From contig JALMQS010000187.1 of assembly GCA_024734495.1 (NCBI GenBank), positions 20,592,871 to 20,656,870 of the forward strand: a stretch of 64,000 nucleotides of DNA. The letters are read 5' to 3'. Made by a program: the position numbers and the translations under genes. Shown here piece by piece: positions 46,801 through 53,324 of the stretch. The stretch comes from Forficula auricularia (lineage: Eukaryota; Arthropoda; Insecta; Dermaptera; Forficulidae). The number at the start of each line of letters is the position of its first letter. Positions within the stretch are counted from its first letter, which is position 1. Under the pieces are notes generated by a model. The model made no database searches. It was not told where the DNA came from and was given only the letters and a program-made list of their open reading frames with translations.

Positions 46801-49800
46801 CCTTTAGGGGATGGACCTTCTGGTGTATCTCCTTCTCACATCAATATCATTAAAAAAAAAAAAAAAGATAATGAAGGAAGAGGTTAAGCTGTTGCAGTGC
46901 GCAGTTAGGGGTAGAGCCCGTATAGTAATACATTTCTTCTTCTTTCTTCTTCTTCTTCTTATTGATAGACCTGTGGTCTGTTTATCCTAACTCGTCCTGC
47001 CAGCGTTTTTTAGGTCGACCTCTACTTCTTTTCCCTGCTGGCTTGTTCGTTAAAATTTTCTTGAGAATTCGGTCTTCGCTCATTCTTTCCACGTGTGCAT
47101 ACCAATTCGCTCTTCTACATTTGACCCAGTCATCGATCTTTTGTATTTCACATTTTTCCCTGATGTCTTCACTTCTTAATACATTTAAATACATATAATA
47201 AATGTATTTCTTGAAAGTCATGCTAGTTTTGATTTGGCATTGTCCTATAAGAATATGCGAGGATCGCAAAAAATTAAAAAAAAAAAAAGATTCAAACAAG
47301 ATGCGGGATGAGATTTTCAATTTCTAGAAGTCATAGGGATAAATTAATGAGTTGGCGAATGCATTTGTTCGGTTAGTGTCTATTTTAATCGCGAATGAGT
47401 GTTGAATATTTAAAAATAATGTATTTCGTGTAAATGAGGCTTTAGGGGGATTAATGATTTTATTGCAATGGTAATATCTATAAAAAAAAGAAAGAACGGA
47501 GACGGCTCTAGATGGGGGGGGCCAGGGAATCTAAGTTAATGCTGGATCTCCTTTAAGGGCCAGTTGTATGTCTGTTTGTAAAGTCTTTGTTAAAGTTGAC
47601 AAAGAGTAAAACCTTAGAATTCACCTTGATGGCCAATTAGATGACACTCACTTTCAAGCTTTGGATAAAAGTCAGTGTGTAGATGCAGTATTTTTGGACT
47701 TTGCCAAGGCTTTCGATAAAGTCAGTCATAAAATTATTTTAGAAAAATTAAACTCGTCAGGGTTGTCTGTTAAGTTAATTAAATTTATTCGGTGTTTTCT
47801 TAGGGATAGAACTCAAATTGTAAAAGTGGGTAATGGTCTGTCTGATAGAGTAGATGTCACGTCTGGGGTGATTCAAGGTAGTGTTCTGGGTCCTCTTCTT
47901 TTTCTTATATATGTAAATGATTTGCCTTCTATCGTGCAATCATCTATTAGGCTTTTCGCGGATGATTGTGTCGTATATAGAATAATTGATAATGATTGTG
48001 ATAGCCTTACTTTACAGAATGACCTGGATCAAATTGAAGGATGGTGTAGATCCAATTCAATGGAACTAAACCATTCCAAGTCAAATTTGGTTAGATTTAG
48101 TACTAGAAATCTGGTTAGTCCTCAAAATTATTACATTGGTGGAAATATTATCAATGAATCTAAATTTTATAAATATTTAGGCATACATATTCAGGCAAAT
48201 TTGAAGTGGGACATGCATATTAGTTATATAGTCAATAAGGCTTATAGGAAATTGGGGATGTTTGGTAGAATTTTGAAGGGTACATCTAGAGAAGTCAAGT
48301 CAAAAGTTTATTTAACTTATGTAAGACCTAATTTAGAGTATTGTTCTGTGGTTTGGGACAAACATCCACAGAGAAAAATTGATATGGTACAAAGGAGGGC
48401 GGCTAGATTTGTTTTTGGTAAATTTGATAGGTTTAGTAGTGTCACTTCAATGATTAATGAATTAGGATGGTCTAGTTTATTGGAGAGAAGGGAATGGGCT
48501 AAATTGAAAGTGATTTTCAATGCCTATAAGGGTTTTAGGAGTTGGGAGGAAATAACGAATAGATTTCAGGAACCAAGTTATTTAGGTAGAGCTGATCATA
48601 GAAAAAAGATTCGTAAGCCAAGATTCTTGAAAAATATCGGTTTACATTCATTTGTAGGATCTGGCATTGATTTGTGGAACAGTCTGTCTGTTACTACTTG
48701 GGATTATAGTCCTCTGCCCCCTATGATTAAATCAATTATAAATTTTGTCAAGTCCTAATGTCCTAGAGTTGTGCAAAATTTTATTTAGTTCTCACAAGCA
48801 GAGATTAGGTGAGGTAGAGAGAGGTCATACCATCCTTGTTAAGGTTTTGACCAGGTTTCCTTAACAGCTTATGGCAAATGTCGGGATGGCTAATGCGTCG
48901 CTTGCTCCTGGAATCGGGTTTTTGCGCGGAATTTTTAAATTACTTTTTGTCTTTTGATGGAAATCTATGGTCATGTTATTTGTTAATGAGCATACATTTC
49001 TATTTTTTTTTTTACTTGTTTATTATTTGTTAAATTGTTGTAATTAATTTGTATTGATGTTTATTAATGTATTGTAGCTAGATTGTATTGATGTTTGGAG
49101 GACCTAGCCACCGAGGACTTGTGCCTCTAAGCAGGTCGAGAAATAAAGATTTATTTATTTATTTATCTGATTGGCCATCCCGCCGGGCACAAGGTGAATT
49201 CTAAGGTTTTACCCTTTGTCAACTTTAACAAAGACTTTACAAACCGACATACAACTGGCCCTTAGTCTAATATCTAGTTTGTGAATTGCATCCAAGGTGG
49301 CAAGAGAATGGTTGGAGGCCGCTCCACAAAAGTTAGCCATATTTGAGTTTTGAGAACAAGTCAACAAGTTGAAAGAAAGTGAAAAAGCGCCTGGTCAGGA
49401 ATAGAAAGCCAAGCTTACAGAGAGTTACTTTTGCTAAAGCAGCATTTTTATGTTAACTTTCATTTACATTATTATTTATTAACGTTATTTCATCGCCGAT
49501 CACTATTTTAAATTAAATTATAATTTAATCCGTTAAATTATGGAAAATGGATTTTATCGACTCCCTAAGGGATTTAGCCGCCCGGCTGTCTGCACGCAAT
49601 CCATACATACCTATTAAAACCGGTTTTGTGTAATGAGATAGTAATGTAAAAGCTAAAAAAGTAATACGGATTCTGAATATTAGAGGTGGGATTAAGCCGG
49701 TTAGTACTTGTTAGGAAGAAACGTTTCATTAAATTTCACACTTCTGGCGAAATGCCCAAAGACAAACTCGCTCAGAGGCATTTTTAAAAAATAATCACAA

Positions 49801-51048
49801 AGTTTTTTTTTATACGTTGAAATGTTTTTTTTTTTAACTAATTCGTTTCAGCCGTTTTTATGGAAAAAATAAGTATCATGAATAATTTTCTGCACGATTA
49901 TAATACGTGACCATCCTACATAAATTAAAAATAATTAATGTAAAGAATTAAGTTTCTTTTTTGAGTTTCTTTTTTTGAATTAATTTCTTCTTTTTTTTTA
50001 AGAAAGATGGGATTTTTTTCAAAAATCAACCCAGGTTAGGTAAATAACCATTATAATATTGAGAAATTAATTTAATTTTATTTAGGAACGAATCTAAGAT
50101 TTTAGAAGAAATATTTTTATATTGCATATCAGAGGGCTTCGTCCCATCAGGAATCGAACCCAAGCGCTAACTAGTTTGCCGGGCCGTTAGCCAAACCCTT
50201 AAGACAAATCTCTCTCCGATATGCAAAAATTATTAGTTGTTTAAACATTTAGTGGTAGTTTTTAGGGTGACGTTTAAAAAGTAAAACGGACTCCTATTAG
50301 TGTCGCTACAATGGCTGTCTGTGTGTGCGTGTGTGTGTCCAACTGTCATTGTAGCTCATTAAATAAATAGGATAAAAATTTGAAATTTAAAAGTTAAATA
50401 TTTAGTTTTGGAGAAATTAAAAATTAAATCAAAGGATTAGTTTAGGACGAATTTTATATGGGGTCAAAATAAAAAAAATGTCTCAATGGGTGTATTGCTG
50501 TAAACTGTAAAGAGTTCTTTAAGTAGAATTAGGTTTAATTTTTTTAAATTTATTTCGAGCAGTAAATTCCTGAAGATGGCCCGAAATTTGTCTTTTATTT
50601 GTGAAACCTACCTAGTAATTTATATTTTTAAATTTTAATTTTAATCTGTTAAAAATGTAAGCCATCTCAACAAATCCAGGGGAAGGCAACGGGAAACCAC
50701 TTCTATGAACAATTTCCCTAAGAAAATGAAGAGGATGCTCTCCATAGTAAAAGCCAAGGTTCGAAATCGAGCTTGAAGAAGTTATTTTAAAAACTATGTA
50801 AAAGCGAAATCGTGTAAAGTACCATGTAAATCGGGGAATAGATGTGAAGAAATTAAAATCTACTTATTGCAATTGAAAATAAATGGAATGTTTCTGGCAA
50901 AAAAATGTAAACATATGTTAGGGTATAGTACCTGGTGTATCCATTTTATAGATCCAGTGCAAATACACGGATGAAAAAGGGGGCGGTCTGAGGTAGCCTC
51001 GGAGCGGCAAACCCGACAGATGTCCGCCCCCTGGCCATCTTCCATCAT
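28219..51048 (-). CDS. MARCHF6: MARCH6/TEB4/Doa10-type ER E3 ubiquitin ligase (complete, 9 exons)
   Basis: Polytopic ER-membrane RING-CH E3 ligase of ER-associated degradation; in animals it targets misfolded membrane proteins and sterol-pathway enzymes. Exons on the minus strand: 51048-50932, 45376-45113, 40329-40078, 38643-38164, 37027-36752, 34829-34629, 33357-32884, 31678-31485, 28855-28219. All junctions are GT/AG and phases match, giving 964 residues (vertebrate orthologue about 910). The start ATG ATG at 51048 follows an in-frame TAG. The C4HC3 RING-CH finger is Cys11, 14, 28, 30, His38, Cys41, 54, 57. Many hydrophobic segments follow, including the TEB4/Doa10 (TD) region. The conserved C-terminal element [11 protein letters not shown] is near residue 925-936. 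Family-diagnostic stretches include [31 protein letters not shown] and [11 protein letters not shown]. It converges with DIS3L2. A candidate reverse poly(A) signal (TTTATT on the plus strand) is at 28052-28057. Confidence 0.97.
28981..29060 (-). repeat. tRNA-like SINE remnant
   Basis: Begins with TATAGACAAAAGGATCA, the inverse of the end of the SINE-like unit at 45643-45735. Degenerate. Confidence 0.35.
29105..30260 (-). mobile_element. LINE-A reverse-transcriptase copy, interrupted by LINE-B
   Basis: Minus-strand frames read [48 protein letters not shown] (a YADD-like box with the second Asp changed to His), SLEFCEKMS and [10 protein letters not shown]. This order is that of jockey/CR1-like RT. 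LINE-B (29452-29947) is inserted in the middle. Frame breaks make it non-functional. Confidence 0.8.
29452..29947 (-). mobile_element. LINE-B copy 2, 5'-truncated
   Basis: Frame [20 protein letters not shown]...[15 protein letters not shown], closely similar to 10299-11154. ATGATGATG tail on the minus strand. Perfect 11-bp duplication CCCCACTTTTT (29441-29451 and 29948-29958). Inserted into LINE-A. Confidence 0.9.
30621..31340 (-). pseudogene. mariner transposon (720 bp), transposase with central deletion
   Basis: Ends CGAGGATAAGTCAAAAATTA and inverse, TA on both sides (30619-30620, 31341-31342). The minus-strand frame has the N-terminal helix-turn-helix half ([35 protein letters not shown]) and then jumps to the C-terminus ([16 protein letters not shown], stop, [10 protein letters not shown]). 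Most of the DD(D) catalytic core is deleted, so it could move only with a transposase supplied elsewhere. Confidence 0.9.
31485..31678 (-). CDS. MARCHF6: MARCHF6 exon 8
   Basis: 64 codons plus two bases. A short Gly/Thr-rich insert precedes [20 protein letters not shown], which matches the orthologues. Split Arg codon completed at 28855. Confidence 0.94.
32299..32760. mobile_element. foldback element related to 22978-23494
   Basis: Arms (GGAATGGAAGGCAGTCCAGG... and inverse) with a degenerate CTGAAAA / GGAGG..CCTCC / GAAA motif. Shares the tail style of the 22978 element (CCTCAGTTTTATATCTATCA...). Confidence 0.7.
32884..33357 (-). CDS. MARCHF6: MARCHF6 exon 7
   Basis: 158 codons. [19 protein letters not shown], then [13 protein letters not shown], a long Pro-rich linker, GAAHQALLQ and [10 protein letters not shown], then a membrane segment. 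Confidence 0.96.
33405..34430. repeat. repeat field, inverted relative to 41940-44100
   Basis: Contains units such as CTCATCTAATACTTGAGGAAT, CAACTTAAAATCAAAAATAC, and the terminal block AAAAATTATATGGGGTCTCG. The same blocks occur in the opposite orientation at 41940-44100. Confidence 0.65.
34629..34829 (-). CDS. MARCHF6: MARCHF6 exon 6
   Basis: 67 codons, [14 protein letters not shown] to [11 protein letters not shown]. One membrane segment ([15 protein letters not shown]). Confidence 0.96.
34912..35528. mobile_element. TTAA-flanked inverted-repeat element (617 bp)
   Basis: Ends CTTAAGGAGGTCC(T)TTCGC and GCGAATGGACCTCCTTAAG. If TTAA is the duplicated target (as in piggyBac or Kolobok elements) the inverted repeat begins GGAGGTCC. 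No ORF. Confidence 0.6.
36065..36265. repeat. imperfect palindrome with hammerhead-like relic
   Basis: Outer arms GAAAGGATTTCAGAG / CTCTGAAATCCTTTC. Inside is CCGAAGA-A-GCTTT...AAAGC-GAAACGT, which matches the motif family except for one core base. Confidence 0.5.
36599..36738. repeat. palindrome next to MARCHF6 exon 5
   Basis: 29-bp arms (AAATTAGAGAATAAAGGAAA.. and inverse, about 36599-36628 and 36709-36738) around ~80 bp. The right arm ends only about 14 bases from exon 5, within its donor-side intron. Confidence 0.6.
36752..37027 (-). CDS. MARCHF6: MARCHF6 exon 5
   Basis: 92 codons from [19 protein letters not shown] to [10 protein letters not shown]. Contains [15 protein letters not shown], part of the conserved TD core. 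Confidence 0.97.
37172..37261. repeat. ~90-bp hairpin (mini-MITE)
   Basis: ACCCTAGTAGCACAATGTTT at the left pairs with AAACATTGTGCTACTAGGGT at the right, with TATATAGTAACTA arms inside. Ends lie next to TA. The whole unit folds as one hairpin. Confidence 0.65.
37704..37912. repeat. 91-bp tandem duplication plus inverted arm
   Basis: GTTAATAAAGTAAAGGGTGT...CATTCACTGT occurs at 37704 and again at 37795. The terminal part recurs inverted up to about 37912. Recent, given near-identity. Confidence 0.7.
38164..38643 (-). CDS. MARCHF6: MARCHF6 exon 4
   Basis: 160 codons. Acidic/Ala-Gly-rich linker, then [29 protein letters not shown] and two membrane segments. Donor GTAAGA. An open frame on the opposite strand here is only a codon-composition shadow. 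Confidence 0.97.
38737..39866. mobile_element. 1.1-kb element with ~115-bp inverted ends (PLE-like)
   Basis: The left end (AAATTCTTTATAGATGTTAA... with TTTAGCCTTTCACCGATGTT) recurs inverted at about 39750-39866. Both ends carry CTAAAGA...GAAACRTC hammerhead-like relics. The middle has two ~418-bp-spaced similar blocks (38933, 39350) and an ACCGAGC/GCTCGGT hairpin at about 39569. Confidence 0.6.
40078..40329 (-). CDS. MARCHF6: MARCHF6 exon 3
   Basis: 84 codons. [19 protein letters not shown] and [20 protein letters not shown] are near-invariant family segments. Ends in a proline-rich acidic linker. Confidence 0.97.
40443..40818. repeat. inverted repeat with ~155-bp arms (AACCGACTTCAAAAA family)
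   Basis: 40443-40595 and 40663-40818 are reverse complements including TTTTTGAAGTCGG. The loop is about 65 bp. A microsatellite-like poly-A tract and GGTTCAAAATTGGCGGAGAT sequence follow. Confidence 0.75.
41742..41913. repeat. perfect 84-bp-arm palindrome, 4-nt spacer
   Basis: 41742-41825 and 41830-41913 are exact reverse complements around GGTT. Either a very recent inversion-duplication or an assembly artefact. Confidence 0.85.
41940..43410. repeat. ~120-bp tandem repeat array
   Basis: Units built on ATTCCTCAAGTACTAGATGA and TCTTCAGCAATGGTTACTAA recur about every 120 bases, most regularly from 42580 to 43010. Inverted, more diverged units lie at 41940-42240 and 33900-34400. Confidence 0.8.
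42912..43709. repeat. 399-bp tandem duplication
   Basis: AGCAAAGGTAACGGATAAGA occurs at 43011 and 43410, and the ~300 bases that follow are nearly identical in both copies. Confidence 0.85.
44289..44935 (-). mobile_element. candidate non-autonomous Helitron (647 bp)
   Basis: Minus-strand 5' end TCTATATATATAAAATTAAGG, 3' end TTGCAGCTAG, inserted between A and T (flank ..ATAA | element | TAAATT). The same 5' end is at 54999 and 59767 on the plus strand. The same CAGCTAG end is at about 63980. No target duplication, as expected. Replicase not present. Confidence 0.6.
45113..45376 (-). CDS. MARCHF6: MARCHF6 exon 2 (rest of RING-CH, first TM segments)
   Basis: 88 codons. [20 protein letters not shown] supplies Cys41, 54 and 57. 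[13 protein letters not shown] and a hydrophobic [18 protein letters not shown] segment follow. Donor GTAAGT. Confidence 0.97.
45425..45900. repeat. direct ~125-bp repeats flanking a SINE-like unit
   Basis: GAGGCCTCGTTGTGGTTGCG...GGGTTTGTGAT occurs at about 45430 and 45782. A related inverted sequence is at about 36340-36460. Confidence 0.65.
45643..45735 (+). repeat. tRNA-like SINE
   Basis: A-box-like TGGCCGAGAGGATAAAAG and B-box-like GATTCGAATCCC at the spacing of class II tRNAs, framed by TCAGGGATC / GATCC sequence. Pol III promoter elements look intact. Confidence 0.5.
45925..46157. repeat. palindrome with CGAAACGTCG motif
   Basis: Arms about 45925-46016 and 46060-46157. The inner part GAACGATCGCGG..CCGAT(C/T)GAAACGTC resembles the stem II / GAAA end of the hammerhead-like family but lacks CTGANGA. 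Confidence 0.7.
46740..46867 (+). mobile_element. LINE-A 3' UTR copy with poly(A)
   Basis: Matches the inverse of 18060-18160 (TTTTCACGATGGAGGGG, CCTTCTGGTGTATCTCC) and ends in about 14 A. Severely 5'-truncated insertion. Confidence 0.65.
46940..47235 (-). mobile_element. non-LTR RT C-terminal fragment
   Basis: Minus-strand frame contains [20 protein letters not shown] and [16 protein letters not shown], the zinc-knuckle-free C-terminus of RTE/L2-like RT proteins. Not the same family as LINE-B. Confidence 0.65.
47640..49167 (+). mobile_element. LINE-C (jockey/CR1-like), 5'-truncated, with 3' UTR and (TTTA)n tail
   Basis: Long RT frame followed by ~400 bp of 3' UTR and a TTTATTTATTTATT tail at about 49148-49167. 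Inserted in the loop of the inverted-repeat element. Confidence 0.88.
47661..48758 (+). CDS. reverse transcriptase ORF of LINE-C (365 codons, 5'-truncated)
   Basis: Non-LTR retrotransposon reverse transcriptase; copies element RNA at a nicked target. The frame is uninterrupted, which makes it the best-preserved TE ORF here. [14 protein letters not shown] at about residue 10-23; [20 protein letters not shown] at about 68-87; the catalytic FADD box (FADDCVVYR) at about 99. Thumb-region sequence such as [14 protein letters not shown] and [13 protein letters not shown] follows. The C-terminus ([12 protein letters not shown]) is normal. The endonuclease and the first RT blocks are missing because of truncation; the first Met is internal. 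Confidence 0.9.
   Translation: MDKSQCVDAVFLDFAKAFDKVSHKIILEKLNSSGLSVKLIKFIRCFLRDRTQIVKVGNGLSDRVDVTSGVIQGSVLGPLLFLIYVNDLPSIVQSSIRLFADDCVVYRIIDNDCDSLTLQNDLDQIEGWCRSNSMELNHSKSNLVRFSTRNLVSPQNYYIGGNIINESKFYKYLGIHIQANLKWDMHISYIVNKAYRKLGMFGRILKGTSREVKSKVYLTYVRPNLEYCSVVWDKHPQRKIDMVQRRAARFVFGKFDRFSSVTSMINELGWSSLLERREWAKLKVIFNAYKGFRSWEEITNRFQEPSYLGRADHRKKIRKPRFLKNIGLHSFVGSGIDLWNSLSVTTWDYSPLPPMIKSIINFVKS
50090..50235 (-). repeat. tRNA-like SINE, minus orientation
   Basis: Reverse strand has GGCTAACGGCCCGGCAAACT and B-box-like GGGTTCGATTCCTG. Same class as 15700-15850. Flanked by CATATCAGAG / CTCTCCGATATG. Confidence 0.45.
50932..51048 (-). CDS. MARCHF6: MARCHF6 exon 1 (start and first half of RING-CH)
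   Basis: 39 codons, [17 protein letters not shown] to KWIHQ, carrying Cys11, 14, 28, 30 and His38 of the finger. Donor GTACTA. An in-frame stop just upstream of ATGATG supports this start. The finger is split by a 5.5-kb intron directly after Gln39. Confidence 0.96.
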
Positions 51049-51329
51049 TTTCTAGTGACGGGGGCAGACTCCCTCCACCCCCAATTTGCTGAAAATAAAA
51101 TAAAATAAAAATTATTTGGAATTCATTAAAATAAATATAATAATTTAAAAATATATATATTTAACTAAAACGAAATCAAATTAATTTTCAAATTAAGCCT
51201 CAGTCAAGTATTTTAATTTTTAATATGATAAAATGAAAAAATAAAGACTGTTTCTTATCCAAAATTTAAATTTTATTAAGACAAAAGATAAATATGAATT
51301 CAAGATAGGAGTGAAAACTTTTTCAAGCC

Positions 51330-52150
51330 TCGGTATGTTCTATGGAAATTTTTATGATTTTTTCGACAGAAGGATTTAAGTTAGAAAGTTAGAATTTGGA
51401 ATAAAGGGACAGTTTATTGATACCAAATTGTGTGCCAAACTTTAGGTCATTAGCAACATTAGTTCAAAATTAACCTATGTAGAGATTTTTATTTTTCTTT
51501 AATTTTTTTTAATCAATAAGTTCTGAAACTAAAATTCCAGGATGCGAAATATAATTAGAATTCTTAGTTTTTCAAATAATAACTTTCCATGGAATCAATT
51601 TTTCTGTTTTCGTGGGTATCAGAATCCAGACATACAAACACACAGAGACTCAACCAATTTAAAAATGATTTTGCAGTAATTTCTGGGCATGAATAAGCAA
51701 GCATGTTTGTTTTTTAAATTGAAAATTTTGGATGAAATCTATCCGGTCACTTAATAAAATCTTGGAATTTTGGAAATTTTTTCGTGAGAAAGATTTAAGT
51801 ATTTAATAACTTGTAATTTCATATTTCTATCGGCAGCTTGAACTCTCTGATAGAACGATTTAAGCTAGAATATTGAAACTTGGCCCAAAGGTGCAGTTTA
51901 TTGATATAAAATTTTGTGCCAAATTTCAGCTCATTATCTACACTCTATAGTCCACAGGTATTCACGAGTGTTTCATATAATGAATAAGATCTTTTTCTGA
52001 TTTTCTGCTTTTTTTTATCAAGAAGTTATGAAACTAGAAAGTCCAAAATAGAAAATATAATTTAATTGTTCGTTTTTGAAGGACATTTTGAAACTAAAAA
52101 AAAAACAAACTTCGATGCTTATGTTCTCATGGGTATCGGGATCCTGACAT
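51330..52150. repeat. diverged ~500-bp repeats
   Basis: Two similar blocks (start about 51365 and 51850) with GATTTAAG(T/C)TAGAA, CAGTTTATTGATA, TGTGCCAAA and GGGTATC.G.ATCC.GACATACA. A third relative is at 53330-53620 and its duplicate at 58115-58430. Confidence 0.6.
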
Positions 52151-52699
52151 ACATAAAGAGAAATCAATGAGGTGGTCCTCTTGCTTGATGCAGATAAATG
52201 TGGGAAATTATTTTAATGAATTGTATAATTTCTGTTTAAGATCATATGTTCGCCAAATATGTGTCTGGGCTTTCCACTCTTGTACGCTGGGTACGCTTTC
52301 TTCTTAGAAGGCTATTGTCCCCAAGACTTTTATATTCAGGCTAAAAAAATATTATTATGACAACTTGTTTCAACGGGTTGTCAAAACAGAGCGCATATGG
52401 TCAATCTCCCCCACCTGATATGCATGTGTGAATGTCAGTTGACAACGGCAGTGGCCAGTTGAAAACGGGAGTTGATTAAAGATGGTTGTTGATTTAAGTA
52501 ACCCATTACGATGTATTAACGATGTTTTAAGATGATTTACCCTTAGACAAAATATGTAAACCCCCTTTTTGTAAATAAATACTTTTAACTATAAAGTGTG
52601 TTATTTGACCCCTACGAGCCAATTTAGTGAAACCCCCCTACATATATATAAAGAATATAAATATGTATATATCACTTACTTGCACCAATCGAGGGTTCT

Positions 52700-52753
52700 A
52701 ATTATATTAGGTTGGAGTTGGTGGTGTTTCACCAACTCCAACCTAATATAATT
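52700..52753. repeat. perfect 24/24 hairpin with 6-nt loop
   Basis: AATTATATTAGGTTGGAGTT.. at 52700-52723 pairs exactly with 52730-52753; loop GTGTTT. Confidence 0.85.
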
Positions 52754-52774
52754 TGTATAATGTTTTTATAATAA

Positions 52775-52993
52775 TAAAACTTGAGCAAGATGCGAGGTAG
52801 GTTTCACAAAAAAGAAATAAAACAAAATTGAGTTTTGAATTCGATATATTTCGGGGGTGAGCCCATCATCATTTTCTCTGACTCCTGATGGGCTAACCCC
52901 CGAAATATATCGAATTCAAAACTCAATTTTGTTTTATTTCTTTTTTGTGAAACCTACCTCGCATCTTGCTCAAGTTTTATTATTATATTAAAA
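52775..52993. mobile_element. palindrome, PLE-like, with degenerate hammerhead core
   Basis: Arms (AATAATAAAACTTGAGCAAG..., inverse at 52975) enclosing TGATGATGGGC..CCCCCGAAATATATC. Sister of 26077-26356 but with different outer sequence. Confidence 0.75.
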
Positions 52994-53127
52994 TGTTTCA
53001 CCTAGAAGCAACACCTAACTCCTTAAAAGTTATGTATAATGTTTCACTATACCGTAAACCAAAAAACCGGGTTCCCTAAGTTTCATTGATTTCTCTTTAT
53101 GAATCAAAACGGCAAACTAAATCTTTT

Positions 53128-53288
53128 AATTATTATAAAAATTCAAGAGAGATGGACTACTATTACATTCGAGATGTTATGGATTATTTGTATTATGTCA
53201 AAAGGGGTGAAACAACCCTGACATAATACAAATAATCCATAACATCTCGGATAGTAGACTATTTCTCTTGAATTTTTATAATAATTTC
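53128..53288. repeat. palindrome with ~73-bp arms
   Basis: About 53128-53201 and 53216-53288 are near-perfect reverse complements (ATTATAAAAATTCAAGAGA..). The loop holds AAAGGGGTGAAACAACCC. Confidence 0.75.
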
Positions 53289-53324
53289 TTAAAGCTACTA
53301 ATCGCCATTTGTCTTTTATGTTTA

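Larger units (their letters stand above)
47557..49263. mobile_element. inverted-repeat element (95-bp ends, TTAA-like target) carrying a LINE
   Basis: 47557-47640 and 49168-49263 are reverse complements (GGGCCAGTTGTATGTC and inverse). Left flank TTAA, right flank TTAG. The middle is almost entirely LINE-C. Confidence 0.75.
47310..49430 (-). mobile_element. LINE-A fragment, split by a nested insertion
   Basis: 47310-47556 and 49264-49430 rejoin to match 18240-18560 in the minus orientation. The intervening 1.7 kb is inserted. Confidence 0.65.
52151..53101. mobile_element. TIR element F, long copy
   Basis: Left CATAAAGAGAAATCAATGAGG and right inverse TTCATTGATTTCTCTTTATG. Contains the hairpin at 52700-52753 and the palindrome at 52775-52993. 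Confidence 0.5.

Noticed and set aside
3..51048. Functional partnership between DIS3L2 and MARCHF6 as an operon-like pair
   Set aside because: They are convergent, not co-oriented, and act in separate decay pathways. Adjacency alone is not evidence.
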